A stretch of 64,000 nt of DNA from Hondaea fermentalgiana (taxonomy: Eukaryota; Sar; Bigyra; Thraustochytrida; Thraustochytriidae): assembly GCA_014084085.1 (NCBI GenBank), contig NPFB01000038.1:200547-264546 (forward strand). Reading direction: 5' to 3'. The notes under the pieces were generated by a model that made no database searches, was not told the DNA's origin, and worked only from the letters and a program-made list of their open reading frames with translations. This document shows positions 1-9,647 of this stretch, one piece after another (the stretch's first letter is position 1; each line of letters starts with the position of its first letter). The position numbers and the translations under genes were made by a program.

Positions 1-66
1 GCGAGGCGAGGCTGCGCGAGGCGAGGCTGCGCGAGGCCGCGAGGCCCGAACGAGGCCGCGCGCGAT
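1..66. repeat. GC-rich GCGAGGC-type tandem repeat
   Basis: The left edge of the window is a degenerate tandem array built on gcgaggc / gcgaggct units, running into CG-rich DNA. It lies just upstream of the first gene and probably belongs to its promoter or 5' UTR. Confidence 0.6.
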
Positions 67-163
67 CTGCGGCTCGCGGGTGCGGTGCACAAGGCAGGCA
101 GAGGGACTTGGAGGAGGACAGTACGGCGCCCGAGCGCGTGCGTGTTACTGTGAAGTAGAGTTT

Positions 164-203
<40 letters not shown>

Positions 204-220
204 GCAACAGCGGCAGCAGC
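164..220 (+). repeat. CAG/AGC trinucleotide repeat in the leader of the phosphatase gene
   Basis: About 19 AGC units with a few AAC and GGC interruptions lie immediately before the chosen ATG at 257. Read in the gene's frame they would give a Ser/Asn run. Because the open frame continues upstream to 80, the repeat could be translated if an earlier start is used. I favour the leader interpretation because the ATG at 257 opens directly into a signal anchor. Confidence 0.6.
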
Positions 221-256
221 ATTGCAGCATTGCAGCGGAGCGGGGCGGGGCCGCAG

Positions 257-1330
257 ATGGGCATGATGAGCGTTCTGGCAGGCATGGTGATCACGGTGCT
301 GCCGCTGGTGTCGGTGGTGGCGCTGTGGATCGCGTCTTTGTACGACCAGCGGTTTGCGAACATTGTGTACAAGCTTCACCTTCTGCGGATTGGACTGAGC
401 CACATGATCTTCTCGCAGGATAAGCGCTGGCCGCGACAGGCTGACGCGGCCGGCATTCTGGATACTGTGGACTCGACGAAGCAGATCATCTTTGTGCGTC
501 ACGGCGAAAGCCGCTGGAACGAGGTCTTCAACAAAGGTTTCGGACCCTCGTTCCCTGGCCGTCTCTTTCGCGCGCTGCGCGACGAGTTCCTGCAGGCGAC
601 GACGCTGGACTCGACCTTTCTCGACTCTCCTCTCAGCGAAGAAGGCACAATGCAGGCAGCTGGCCTCGCCAAGTTCGTCGAGTCGAGCGATGAGGGTATT
701 GGCGCTGTCCTCAAGGGTCTCGAGGGCGAGTCCGTCCTGGTGTCGAGCAACCTGCGACGCGCGCTCTCTACGGCGACCATTGGATTCTGGTCCCGTCTGC
801 AGCGAACTCAGGAGAAGATTCACATTCTCTCGTGCCTTCAAGAAGTCTCGGTCAACGTCGACTGCGTCGCGCTTGCCAAGCCTCAGGGCTATCCCGAGCT
901 CTCGGATGAGGAATTGCACGGAATCAACATGAAAAAGATGACATGGACGCCTGAGCGTTTCTTCAACGGCCTGGAGAACGACGGTGACAAACCGGTGAGC
1001 TCTCGAGGCATCCACCGTGTCAAGGACTTTGCGGCTTGGTGCTTTGAGCACGACGAGCCCACTGTGATTGCGGCGGGCCACAGTCTCTACGCACGTCACT
1101 TTTTCAATACCTTTTTGCCTCTTAGCTCAACGAACATTGCGCGGACAAACAAGATGAAGAATTGCGCAGTGGTGGCCTTTACGCTGGAGCGCGGCAAGCT
1201 CAAGAACGGTAAGACCTGGTACCGCATTCAGGAGGACTCAGTCGATCCTCTCTACCTTGGTTTCGAGGACAAGGGCAAGAAGGTCAAGAAGCGCAAGTCC
1301 TCCAAGCGGGAATCTGCAAAGAACGAGTGA
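257..1330 (+). CDS. membrane-anchored histidine phosphatase (phosphoglycerate mutase-like) family protein
   Basis: A 357-residue protein. An N-terminal hydrophobic segment (about residues 5-28) looks like a signal anchor. The histidine phosphatase core follows. The phospho-acceptor motif RHGES is at 81-85 (His82), an SSNLRRA motif with paired arginines is at 163-169, and the second catalytic histidine lies in AAGHSLYAR (His275). These are hallmark residues of the superfamily, which includes phosphoglycerate mutases, phosphatases and ecdysteroid-type phosphatases; the exact substrate cannot be read from sequence. The C-terminus is strongly basic (KKVKKRKSSKRE, about 341-352), possibly for membrane or RNA contact. 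An upstream in-frame ATG at 80 would add 59 Ser/Asn-rich residues, but the ATG at 257 starts right at the anchor. The family call is firm. Membrane location is inferred. Confidence 0.8.
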   Translation: MGMMSVLAGMVITVLPLVSVVALWIASLYDQRFANIVYKLHLLRIGLSHMIFSQDKRWPRQADAAGILDTVDSTKQIIFVRHGESRWNEVFNKGFGPSFPGRLFRALRDEFLQATTLDSTFLDSPLSEEGTMQAAGLAKFVESSDEGIGAVLKGLEGESVLVSSNLRRALSTATIGFWSRLQRTQEKIHILSCLQEVSVNVDCVALAKPQGYPELSDEELHGINMKKMTWTPERFFNGLENDGDKPVSSRGIHRVKDFAAWCFEHDEPTVIAAGHSLYARHFFNTFLPLSSTNIARTNKMKNCAVVAFTLERGKLKNGKTWYRIQEDSVDPLYLGFEDKGKKVKKRKSSKRESAKNE

Positions 1331-1685
1331 GTGGTTGGCGCGAACGTACTTTGCGCCTTTTTATCAATTCGCACTCTTGTTCCCTTTTCTTTAACAAAAT
1401 TACCTTTAAGCTTGTCGGCCGCCTCGACTGCGCGCTAGACAGAGTAGTAGTGAAACGTTATACACAAAATAAACTCTGAACTCAAAAGGCTCAGGATGGG
1501 TCGCTTGATGAGATCTTTGCCTGTCTGTTGCGCCGTCCATGAGGAAGGTCTTCCTTTGGCCAGGAGCGCACGTCCATGAACAAATAAAAACATCAATATT
1601 GGCTCCTGCTGTGCTTTTGTACTTTGCACGATTGAGCTCCGAATCGCGACAACATGTTCAAGCTACAGACTAACATACTAAATTT
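1331..1685. other. convergent 3' spacer
   Basis: 355 bp between the stop codons of two convergent genes. It is more AT-rich than the coding sequence, with several AATAAA-like stretches (for example aaaataaact near 1465 and aaataaaaac near 1582) that could be polyadenylation signals. I see no gene here. Confidence 0.5.
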
Positions 1686-3092
1686 TTAGCTATAGTCGAG
1701 GAGAATAGCGTCCCTTTCTTCCGGCCCGAGAAGATCAAACTCTTCCTGGGTCATGCATGGCAGCTTTTTCATGTTGAGCTTGAGATTGAGCCGGTGCAAA
1801 TCCGTCTTATAATGCTCCCGCTGCTGCGAACGGTCCGAGCCAAACCCCACGTTGCACGTACGACATCGCAAGCCGCCCGGGTCTGCTGCTGCTGCAGTAG
1901 TCGATGCCGTTGCGGGGTTTGCCGCTGCAGGCGGAGCCTCTGGAGCAGGGTTTGGTTCGGCACAGCCCGCTCTCGTCTCTGCTGCACTCTCAGTCGGCTT
2001 TTTCGCAGAAGCAGTTTCGTCGTCATTGTTTTCGTCGTCGTTGTCGTCCGCCTCGTTTGCCAGACGGCGCATTTCCTTCTTCTTCTTCTTCTTGCTCTTC
2101 TTTTGCTGCTTTTTCAGGGTTTGCAGGTTGGAGGCGGCTTCCTCGTACATGTCCACCGGTTCAGGGTCTTCTTCTCCTGCATCCTGGCCCGAGGTCGCGT
2201 CCGTGGCGCTCTCTTTGAGGTCGCTGGCTTGGGCCGCTTCTTCTTCTTGAGCGGATCCTGACGTGGCAGCAGCGGTAGCAGCGGCCTTGTCGCTTGCCTT
2301 GGACTGTGCGTTGCGTTTGGCATCGGCGTTCTCCACATCGGCTTCTGTGTCATCCTGAACGTTGAAATCCTTGACTTCGAGCGTGCCCGGTGGAGCGAGC
2401 GAGGCGACGAATTCGGAAAGGGCGCGAAAATGACCCGGGTCCAAATAGACATGCTGCTCAAAGTTACCCGGCACAGAGTCATCCGAGCGCGCAAGGCCAC
2501 TTTGAGAAGACGTGAGCTGCTCCGTCAGAGCCTCGCGGTGCTCAGCAGCGACGACAACACGGACAAACATCTGCGCGCGCTTGATGGGCATTACCTTTTC
2601 GAGCTCGCGGATAACCTCGAGTGCCTGCTGCTTGGCACTTTTGCTCGTGACGGCAGCAAAGTGCAAGGTGTCGCGCATCGCCGTCTCGATGGTGCTCACG
2701 GGGTACGGCCGCAAGTTATCGGGGTTGATGCACTTTTCGCTAACAATGGTAGCAACGTTGCGGAACCGATTTTGAATCTGCATCGCGCGCTCACCTTCGG
2801 ATACCTGTGAAGACCCCTTGCTGAGAATGATGCGGCACACCGCTTCAGTATCACTCGTCCCAAAGGCCTTTTCCAGATCCTTGGTCTTGGCCATGATGCC
2901 CTTGCTCACATTCTCAAAGACGCGGTCAATTTGCAGCACCTCGTCGATGTCGGTCTCCAGGCCGCTCCGCCAGTTCTCGATCTTGTTGCGGTAGCATGCT
3001 ACTTCGAAGCGCTTCCCGTGCCTCTTGAGCCGCACCACGGCGACGTTCGTGAGTCGCACCTGGTTCACCGCCTGCTGGATCTTCTGGCTCAT
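1686..3092 (-). CDS. SBDS: SBDS ribosome maturation factor with C-terminal acidic/basic linker and C2H2 zinc finger
   Basis: 468 residues. The first ~245 residues match the SBDS family throughout: an N-terminal FYSH-type domain (NVAVVRLKRHGKRFEVACY, about 16-34), the central helical domain (INPDNLRPYPVSTIETAM, about 122-139), then a ferredoxin-like third domain. In eukaryotes SBDS acts with the GTPase EFL1 to release eIF6 from the 60S subunit. The standard protein is about 250 residues. This one carries an extra ~220: a Lys/Glu/Ala-rich low-complexity linker with long D/E and K runs, and a terminal C2H2 finger (CRTCNVGFGSDRSQQREHYKTDLH pattern, Cys-x2-Cys...His-x5-His, about 410-432). Extended SBDS proteins are known in plants and some protists. 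The ATG at 3092 gives the canonical N-terminus; the upstream open frame is not family-like. Confidence 0.93.
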   Translation of the reverse strand: MSQKIQQAVNQVRLTNVAVVRLKRHGKRFEVACYRNKIENWRSGLETDIDEVLQIDRVFENVSKGIMAKTKDLEKAFGTSDTEAVCRIILSKGSSQVSEGERAMQIQNRFRNVATIVSEKCINPDNLRPYPVSTIETAMRDTLHFAAVTSKSAKQQALEVIRELEKVMPIKRAQMFVRVVVAAEHREALTEQLTSSQSGLARSDDSVPGNFEQHVYLDPGHFRALSEFVASLAPPGTLEVKDFNVQDDTEADVENADAKRNAQSKASDKAAATAAATSGSAQEEEAAQASDLKESATDATSGQDAGEEDPEPVDMYEEAASNLQTLKKQQKKSKKKKKKEMRRLANEADDNDDENNDDETASAKKPTESAAETRAGCAEPNPAPEAPPAAANPATASTTAAAADPGGLRCRTCNVGFGSDRSQQREHYKTDLHRLNLKLNMKKLPCMTQEEFDLLGPEERDAILLDYS

Positions 3093-3851
3093 GGTGTCTT
3101 CTGTCTCGCTATCTGCCTGCCTGGGCTTCGCGTCGCCTTCTGCAGACGCAAAGAGCGCCTCGCTGCGCCCGGGCGCCGGTTTGACGCGCTTCCGAGGTTT
3201 CCTCCTCTCGCGCTCGCAGACCCTGGCCGCGCGCTGCACACTGACCACGAAATTCGGGATTGGGCGGATTTTGGCCCTTGCTAGGCCGATTACCGTACTA
3301 TCGCTTGCCTGGCTATAAATGAATGCCTGTGACAACTCGCCGGAACCCAACGCCGGAACCCGAACGGAATCCACCAGGATCGATGATCCTCACCACGAGG
3401 CCGAGGCTGCGGGATCGGTCCATTGTCTGCGAGACCGATCCATCGTGGCTTCAAGCTGCGAGTGCATTAGAAAATGATGGGGTGGGAAAATGTATGGCAT
3501 GCCAAGACTCGGGCCTCACTGTCAGTTCGAATTCGCAAGTTATTGGCAAATTTGCGGCTGTGCGGATGGCAAACTCACCGTGCTGCAAAGTATTCGTCTC
3601 GTAATATGTGACAGAGCCAGCTGATCTTACTATTTATCGACTTCAATTGCTGATCTCGCTCAGATTGTCATTGATAGAGCAAAGAAGATTTGGGGTGGCT
3701 CAAAACGCAACGCCTCGAGTCTCCCTCCTCATTATAGTTTTGAATTCAACTTGAGAAATCATGACGGTCATGATGTTCGACAGTTGCAAAGTTTATTGAC
3801 TTTTTCATCGACCCATTCTGAGTCCTTGCACGATATATATATATACTTTCC
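3093..3851. other. spacer between SBDS and the EGF/7TM array
   Basis: About 760 bp holding the SBDS upstream region (TAGG element near 3282) and the 3' flank of the first array gene, which includes a short TATATATATATA run near 3833-3845. No convincing gene is visible. Small open frames here lack domains and disagree in composition with the neighbours. Confidence 0.5.
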
Positions 3852-5024
3852 TTAAAACTCAGAGCTCAAGGCCATTTGTTCGGAACTCATGGACGTTGGG
3901 ACTACCGCATTTTGCGCGCCCTTCTTTCCGAGACGGGCAAGTTTTCGTAATTTGCGCTCTCTTAGAATAGGGGCGCGCCTGTGAACGGCCTCGAGAATAT
4001 TTGTGCGCACATAGAAAAGCCCTGTCAGACCTGCAGCGAGACTGAAAAGCGGAATACCCTCGTTGAACACCACCACGGCGTGAACAGGAGCATTGGGGAA
4101 AAGCACGGAGCGCTGGCCTACAAATGTGAGAGCTGTGTATAGAATGCCCGAGAGAAGTGCCAGCGATAGAAACAGGACAATTCGTCTTGCTGTTGATTTG
4201 ACAAAAGAGACGATGCGTTTATACCTCATGGCAATGCTGTGGAGGTGCTCACTACCTCTGCTGTCACCTTCGAGAACGTCTGGACCGCTTTTGAAAATCG
4301 CGGCGAGCTCGCTCATTTTGTTTGCACCGAACGTAAAGGTCACAATCATAAAGAGAATGAAGGGCGCGGAGAAAATAGTAATAGCTGCAGTCATTCCAGC
4401 AACGTTGAGTCCAACAAGCCCTGCAACAAAAATAGTCTCAAATGCGTAGACCGTGCGGCGGTAGCTCGTGAGCCCCGAGGTTACCTTTTGTGTCACATGG
4501 TGCGAGCGAAGAGCGACCTGAACCCAAACGAGGGAGACATTAAGCAGTCCAAGCGTGCCAAAACACATGAACGATGCGATAAAGAGTCGCTCGTAGGGAA
4601 CAAGGGCGTGCGTCCGACCCGATGAGTTAGACGTAGCTTCAAGGTTGTGATATTGTGGTGTCAGCACAATGGCCATAACGATGGCTCTCCACGTGACAAG
4701 CAACATCTGCGCAGTCATGCTAAAGAGCAACGTGACTGCTTGCACATTGGCCTGCACGCCGAAATGTCGCACGCTTTTGGCACATGCATCGATAGCAGCA
4801 AGAAGACCAACGAATGCGGCAATGCCTTGGACGCCGGCAGAGGCGAGCAGGTAATAGCTAGGCCCACCCAGCTCGAGACACTCCTCGCCGTGCCAGCCAA
4901 ACCATAGGCTGCATGTGCAAAGACTGACCCCATCATTCCACGAGGCGTTTACGTAACACACGTATGGCGCCGCGCACCCGTTCGTGCCCACGTCTTGTTC
5001 GCACCACTCGCCGTAGCCTGCCAT
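3852..5024 (-). CDS. EGF-like / seven-transmembrane protein, tandem paralogue 1
   Basis: 390 residues; family not recognised. The N-terminal head has six cysteines (C8, C17, C23, C36, C38, C49) ending in a CxC-x3-GW-x-GxxC signature typical of EGF-like modules, plus a conserved N-glycosylation sequon at N26. About seven hydrophobic segments follow, near residues 56-80, 95-121, 144-169, 187-208, 209-232, 285-307 and 318-345. A basic C-terminal tail comes last. There is no classical signal peptide, so the first membrane segment would have to insert with the N-terminus outside. The two downstream paralogues share the MAGYG start, the six-cysteine spacing, a GLTSYRRTVY motif before segment 4 and an FNEGIP-type motif in the last segment; this alignment fixes the ATG at 5024 rather than the one further upstream. 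Receptor or channel function is possible but unproven. Confidence 0.8.
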   Translation of the reverse strand: MAGYGEWCEQDVGTNGCAAPYVCYVNASWNDGVSLCTCSLWFGWHGEECLELGGPSYYLLASAGVQGIAAFVGLLAAIDACAKSVRHFGVQANVQAVTLLFSMTAQMLLVTWRAIVMAIVLTPQYHNLEATSNSSGRTHALVPYERLFIASFMCFGTLGLLNVSLVWVQVALRSHHVTQKVTSGLTSYRRTVYAFETIFVAGLVGLNVAGMTAAITIFSAPFILFMIVTFTFGANKMSELAAIFKSGPDVLEGDSRGSEHLHSIAMRYKRIVSFVKSTARRIVLFLSLALLSGILYTALTFVGQRSVLFPNAPVHAVVVFNEGIPLFSLAAGLTGLFYVRTNILEAVHRRAPILRERKLRKLARLGKKGAQNAVVPTSMSSEQMALSSEF

Positions 5025-6510
5025 GGCGCAAGCCGGACGGTAGCGGTTTGCCTGGCACGGTGAAGAAAGAAGGACAAGACCGAAAGAATGCGGAGCTGAG
5101 GGGACGCCGGACTCCACAACCAGACATACCGGATAGGCCGAACAGGTAGGCCTAAGTCAAGGTCAATCTACGGATGCGGGATCACAAGAAAACCAATACG
5201 CGTGCGCATCATGGTGACGCTGGCAGGGCATCGTCCTCTTGCGCACAGTGGCACTGTGGGCCTCGTCGCCACCCTTTCTCCATCCTTCGACATAGCCGTT
5301 GCGGGTCTTGATAGCGGCCTGACAGCCTAGCTGAGCCTAACATGTAAAACTGAACCTAGCCTAGCCTAGCCGCCAAGCCGCCTAGCGAGTAGGCACATGA
5401 GCTTTGTGGACAATGTAGTCCAAAGAATTCATAGTAATTGAGCACCGTTTCGAAAGGCGGCCTGGCGGATGTAACAGTAACATTTGTGTTTTCTGCTCTT
5501 TTGCTGAGGAGAATTTGAGCCTGGTTTGCGAATATAAACCTAGGTCCAGCTTTCATCTTCTTTCTTTTTCACTTGCGAATTTGTGCTTTTGGGGCGTTCT
5601 CCTGTTGTGAACCCTTCCCCCTCGCCCCCTTCTCCTCCAGGCTCCTTGCCTCCGATTGCTGTCGGCCGGCCAACACATCACCGTCAGCTGCAGCGTGCCA
5701 AAGTCGGTTCGGAATCGGAGGACGGTTGACCCGACCGAGGTTCCGTGCCGCTTCGAGATTTTGTACCTGACAATCCGCCCGCCTCTGGCGGCTGACAATT
5801 CACCCGTCTCGGCTTTTTTTTCGCACGTCACCTCCTCCTTCCTCTCAGCCATGAATGCCATCTGCTGCTGATGGAGATGCATGGGTCCGGTGTTGGAAGT
5901 TCTCTCATCTTGCAGGGAAAATGTTGTAGCATCCAAACGTCCGTTAGTGTGCGAAACAGACGAAGAAAGAATAGCCCCGGGAGCATAGCAGGCTAAACAC
6001 TGCTATCACTTGAACATGAAATGAAGTTCCTTCCATGCGATCATTGTTCTTTGTTGCCAACTAAAAATGAGACAAACGTCGCCTGCTAGGCATGCCACAA
6101 TAGAACCGTTGCCGGCACAACTTCCGAAGGAGTAATTCATTGCAGAGCAGCATGTTTGCGCCACTTGGATGTGAGGTACAGCTTGCTTGCTGCGCGCGAG
6201 GAAAGCCGTGCAAGCGAGTTTTGCGCGTACCGATACTGGAGCAGCGTCAAGCCCGCCTTTTTGTCGTTCTCAGTGTAGGCGGTGGGTCGTGCGTCGACTT
6301 AATTCCCACTTCAAGCGCGTTTGCACTTGCTTGACATCACGCCTGTCTTCAACGGGATAGCGTGGAGCTCACCATATTGGGCGTTGGCAAGGGTTCATGC
6401 ATCGGCTCGATTCTTGAGTCTCGTATCGAGCGCAACTTTGCCGTGTTGCAGTTGTTTGTGCATGACCTCGTCCTACGCTCCTCTTTTATTCTGTCAAGAT
6501 ATACGCTTTC
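5025..6510. other. spacer between array genes 1 and 2
   Basis: About 1.5 kb. It contains the upstream region of paralogue 1, with a TAGGCCTA palindrome at 5147-5154 and a cluster of CCTAG units around 5350-5390. A minus-strand open frame without recognisable domain (about 5556-5890) encodes a basic peptide; I consider it unlikely to be a gene. The rest is unremarkable. Confidence 0.45.
5147..5154. promoter_or_regulatory. TAGGCCTA palindrome upstream of EGF/7TM paralogue 1
   Basis: A perfect 8-bp palindrome about 125 bp upstream of the ATG at 5024, with another TAGG at 5134. It belongs to the recurrent TAGG...CCTA element described in the findings. Its regulatory role is inference. Confidence 0.3.
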
Positions 6511-7722
6511 TCACGATGTGGCTTCGAGATCCTCTTCTGTGATGGTTGACGTGGGATGATGCGATGTTCGGATTTGCATATCGAGGATTGCTTGTTGGCT
6601 TTGCTGCTCAGAAGGGTGTATTGGGCCTGTTTTTGCGTGCACGCGCCCTCCGAATGTTCTTATCTTGGATCGCAAAGACTTGTTGATGCTTTTGTGTACA
6701 TAGTGAAGAATTGGCAGCAAGGCGAGAAGGGAAAACAGTGGAACGCCTTCGTTGGCGACGACGACAATATGGACCTTTGCTTCGGGAAAAAGAAACGTGC
6801 GCTGGCCCAGCATGGTAAGGATGGTGTAAATGACCCCAGAAAGGAGACCGCAGGCTACACAGACAACGACACGCAAAGCTGTTCGCTGGATCGACTTAAC
6901 AATGCGAGTATACTTCTTGGACAACGAGAGCATATGCTTGCTCGGAGCAGCGCGTGTTTCATCGCCACTGGCAGAAAGACTCTCTGTCTTGAAGGCCTCT
7001 GTGAGTGCATTTATATGTTTTGCGCCATATGCAAAGACGACCGTAATGAAGATGAGAAATGGCGCTGCAAAAAGAGAGACGAGTGCAGTCAAGCCTTTGG
7101 CGTTGAGGGCGAAAAGTCCAGTTGTAAGGACAAATTCAAAGACATAGACGGTGCGGCGGTAACTAGTGAGTCCTGAGAAGGTTTTTTGCGTCACGCGACT
7201 TGACTGGAGCGCGACTTCGACCCAGACGAGTGAGATATTAAGAAGCGCTAGCGTGCCAAAACAAAGTGTCGCGGAAAGGAGCGAGCGCTCTCCGAAAATG
7301 TATGTGTGCGATCGGCCCTGATTGTTCGAAACTGTTTCCAAAACGTATAATTGCGGTGTGCTTGCAATGGCAATCGAGACTGCTCTCCAACCGACAAGCA
7401 TGGTCAATGCTGCGCCAATGAAAACCATGGTGAGAACTTGCGTATTGATTTGAAGACCAATGAATCGTACATACTTTACGATTCCATCAAGCGCAACCAC
7501 GAGAGCAAGAACGCCAAGCAAGCCTTGCAGTCCTGCAGATATGATAATGAAGAAGGTAGGTCCGCTAAATTCGAGACATTGCTCACCTCGCCATCCATAC
7601 CATAGGCTGCAGGTGCAGAGACTGACGTTTTCGTTCCAGGTGGCATTGACAAAGCACACATATGGCCCGGCGCAGCCGTTAACGCCCACGTCTTGCTCGC
7701 ACCATTCGCCATACCCGGCCAT
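6511..7722 (-). CDS. EGF-like / seven-transmembrane protein, tandem paralogue 2
   Basis: 403 residues, starting MAGYGEWC. The head keeps all six cysteines at identical positions (8, 17, 23, 36, 38, 49), the sequon at N26 (NAT) and the GWRGEQC ending. About seven hydrophobic segments follow in the same order as paralogue 1, with the shared SYRRTVYVFE and NEGVPLFSL motifs. The C-terminal tail is different: hydrophilic, Ser/Thr/Gln-rich and ending in an acidic EEDLEATS. The membrane core is better conserved than the tails and the loop before segment 6. That is the expected pattern for duplicated receptors or transporters diverging in cytoplasmic coupling. The upstream region carries several CCTAG / TAGG units (7976, 7993, 8037, 8061). 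No known family name can be assigned. Confidence 0.8.
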   Translation of the reverse strand: MAGYGEWCEQDVGVNGCAGPYVCFVNATWNENVSLCTCSLWYGWRGEQCLEFSGPTFFIIISAGLQGLLGVLALVVALDGIVKYVRFIGLQINTQVLTMVFIGAALTMLVGWRAVSIAIASTPQLYVLETVSNNQGRSHTYIFGERSLLSATLCFGTLALLNISLVWVEVALQSSRVTQKTFSGLTSYRRTVYVFEFVLTTGLFALNAKGLTALVSLFAAPFLIFITVVFAYGAKHINALTEAFKTESLSASGDETRAAPSKHMLSLSKKYTRIVKSIQRTALRVVVCVACGLLSGVIYTILTMLGQRTFLFPEAKVHIVVVANEGVPLFSLLALLPILHYVHKSINKSLRSKIRTFGGRVHAKTGPIHPSEQQSQQAILDMQIRTSHHPTSTITEEDLEATS

Positions 7723-8402
7723 GGTCTCGGGTGGCTAGAACAAGCGCGCCACGTTGCGCTGACTAATCCCCATTTTGATTTTGCCTGAACCGCACACACA
7801 AAATCCCGGCGGCAAAACTTGTCTCTGCAGCTTGAAACCGCTACTCTGGACGGATGAATAGACAGGACAGGGCGAGCAAGACCGGAGTCTTTCTTCCTAT
7901 TGCTTGATGTTGGGCATCAGAGAATCGAGACGGCAAACTGATGACGAGTTCGCCTCCCCAAAACTGCGGGCGCAGCCTAGCCGTTACGCGCACCTAGACC
8001 GTCACCGGCCCGGCGCTGTCAGCGGCCCGTTTTCGCTTAGGTTTTTGAGGGCGAACCGGACCTAGTTGAAGACTTGCCATGGGGAAGTTCGGAGCGCAGC
8101 GCCGACTCGAGATGCAGTTCTCCGCATTTTCTCCATTTACAGGATTGATGACAATTCTCCGAGCAGAGCGAGCCCGTCGTATTGAACGAAGCTGACCAAA
8201 ATGCTGCGAACAAAGCCTTGGTCAGCATCGCGCCATGGCAGCTTGAAGAGCGCAGACTAGCGAGTGGACAATACAGGCTGTAAAAGGGCGCCAAGAAGGA
8301 AGCCAACGGACTACCTCGCAAAAACACAAACATTTTTTTTCTATTGTACACGAAAGGCCTCTCCCACGTCTCTCTATACCTTACCATTCGTTCAGTCTGT
8401 GG
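7723..8402. other. spacer between array genes 2 and 3
   Basis: 680 bp holding the paralogue 2 upstream region and the paralogue 3 3' flank. Four CCTA/TAGG elements lie between 7976 and 8064. I see no gene. Confidence 0.45.
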
Positions 8403-9647
8403 CTAGACAGATGGCCGTTTCTCGTGGCTGAGCATGGATGAGCCATCATAGTAAGAAGATGCGCTGAAGTTGAATTCGTCCGCAGCATCTTTTGACCCAG
8501 CGGCGCTGGGTTGGATTCCAAATGCAACATCATTCGAGGCCGCCTTTGTGGAGCGATTCCGCAAGGGTCGCAAAATGTTGATGCGGAGGTAAAAGAGGAC
8601 GGAAATCAGCGCACATAAAATGAAAAACGGAATGCCCTCATTGAAAAGAACAACTGTGTGCACGACGACGTCTGGATCGATGGTCGAGCGCTGACCCAGC
8701 TCCGGTAGGATGGTCATGCCCGCGTAGGCGCCCGCACTGAGAAAGGCAAGGATCAGACACACGACGACGCGAATGGCCGTGCGTCTGATCAGCCAAATGA
8801 GGCTGTTGTACTGCTTGGCGCGATACGTAGAAGTGCTTGGCTCCCCTTTGCCTGCCTTAGCAAAGCCCTCATCTGTTGGGACAGTTTCCCCATTTTGTTG
8901 GCTTGAGGACTTGTAAATGTCGGCGAGCAAAGAGGTCATTTTGAAGGACCCGTACGCAAAGGAAATGATCATAAAGAAGATGAATGGTGCTGCAAAAATT
9001 GTAATGATGCCAGTGTAGCCAAGCGCATTGAGCACTATGAGACCAAGAACCCACACCGTCTCAAAAACGTAGACGGTGCGGCGGTAGCTTGTCAGCCCAC
9101 GCGAGAGGGAATGCGTCATGCGCCTGGATAAAAGCGCGACCTGGACCCAAATGAGAGAGACATTAAGGAGACCAAGGGTTCCAAAGCAAAGAGTCATGGA
9201 AATCATGGCGCGTTCCACAGGTACAAGCTCGTGGATTCGGCCTTCATCATTGGCCTTGGCCTCAAGCTTGTTTCTTGATGGCGTAAGGGTGATTGCAATG
9301 ATAGTGGCGCGCCAGCAAATGAGAGAGAACAAGGACAGCCAAATCATGAGCATGGTTGCGGCCTGAACATTAGGCTTGAGGCCGTTCGTTCGAACGTAGG
9401 CAATCAGCACCACCGTCGCAACGAGAAGCGCAAGTGTGCCAGCCAAGGCTTGAAGTCCTGCCGACGATACGAGAAAGTAAGACGCGCCCGAAAGTTGCGT
9501 GCAGTCCTCGCCGCTCCAGCCGTACCAGTGACTGCACGTACAAATGCTCGTATCATCATTCCATGATGCATTCACAAAGCACACAAAAGGAGCAGCGCAA
9601 CCAGCGTCGCCCGTGTCCTCCGTGCAAAAATCGCCATAGCCCGCCAT
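8403..9647 (-). CDS. EGF-like / seven-transmembrane protein, tandem paralogue 3
   Basis: 414 residues, the most diverged of the three. It begins MAGYGDFC and has the same six-cysteine spacing (8, 17, 23, 36, 38, 49) with an NAS sequon at N26 and a GWSGEDC ending. The membrane core is collinear with the other two: the LCFGTLGLLNVSLIWVQVAL segment is nearly identical to paralogue 1, followed by SRGLTSYRRTVYVFE and the FNEGIPFF motif. It has a longer hydrophilic loop before segment 6 (QQNGE...STSTY, about 247-275) and a Ser-rich tail. The three genes are head-to-tail on the minus strand, the arrangement expected from unequal crossing-over. The ATG at 9647 is chosen by alignment; an in-frame ATG 15 codons upstream is less likely. 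Confidence 0.8.
   Translation of the reverse strand: MAGYGDFCTEDTGDAGCAAPFVCFVNASWNDDTSICTCSHWYGWSGEDCTQLSGASYFLVSSAGLQALAGTLALLVATVVLIAYVRTNGLKPNVQAATMLMIWLSLFSLICWRATIIAITLTPSRNKLEAKANDEGRIHELVPVERAMISMTLCFGTLGLLNVSLIWVQVALLSRRMTHSLSRGLTSYRRTVYVFETVWVLGLIVLNALGYTGIITIFAAPFIFFMIISFAYGSFKMTSLLADIYKSSSQQNGETVPTDEGFAKAGKGEPSTSTYRAKQYNSLIWLIRRTAIRVVVCLILAFLSAGAYAGMTILPELGQRSTIDPDVVVHTVVLFNEGIPFFILCALISVLFYLRINILRPLRNRSTKAASNDVAFGIQPSAAGSKDAADEFNFSASSYYDGSSMLSHEKRPSV

Noticed and set aside
3520..3550. B-box-like gttcgaattc suggesting a tRNA gene
   Set aside because: No matching A box or cloverleaf stems nearby. I found no tRNA, rRNA or CRISPR array anywhere in the window.
5556..5890. Minus-strand frame encoding a basic ~100-residue peptide
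   Set aside because: No domain or homologue that I recognise, and it lies in the upstream region of an array gene.
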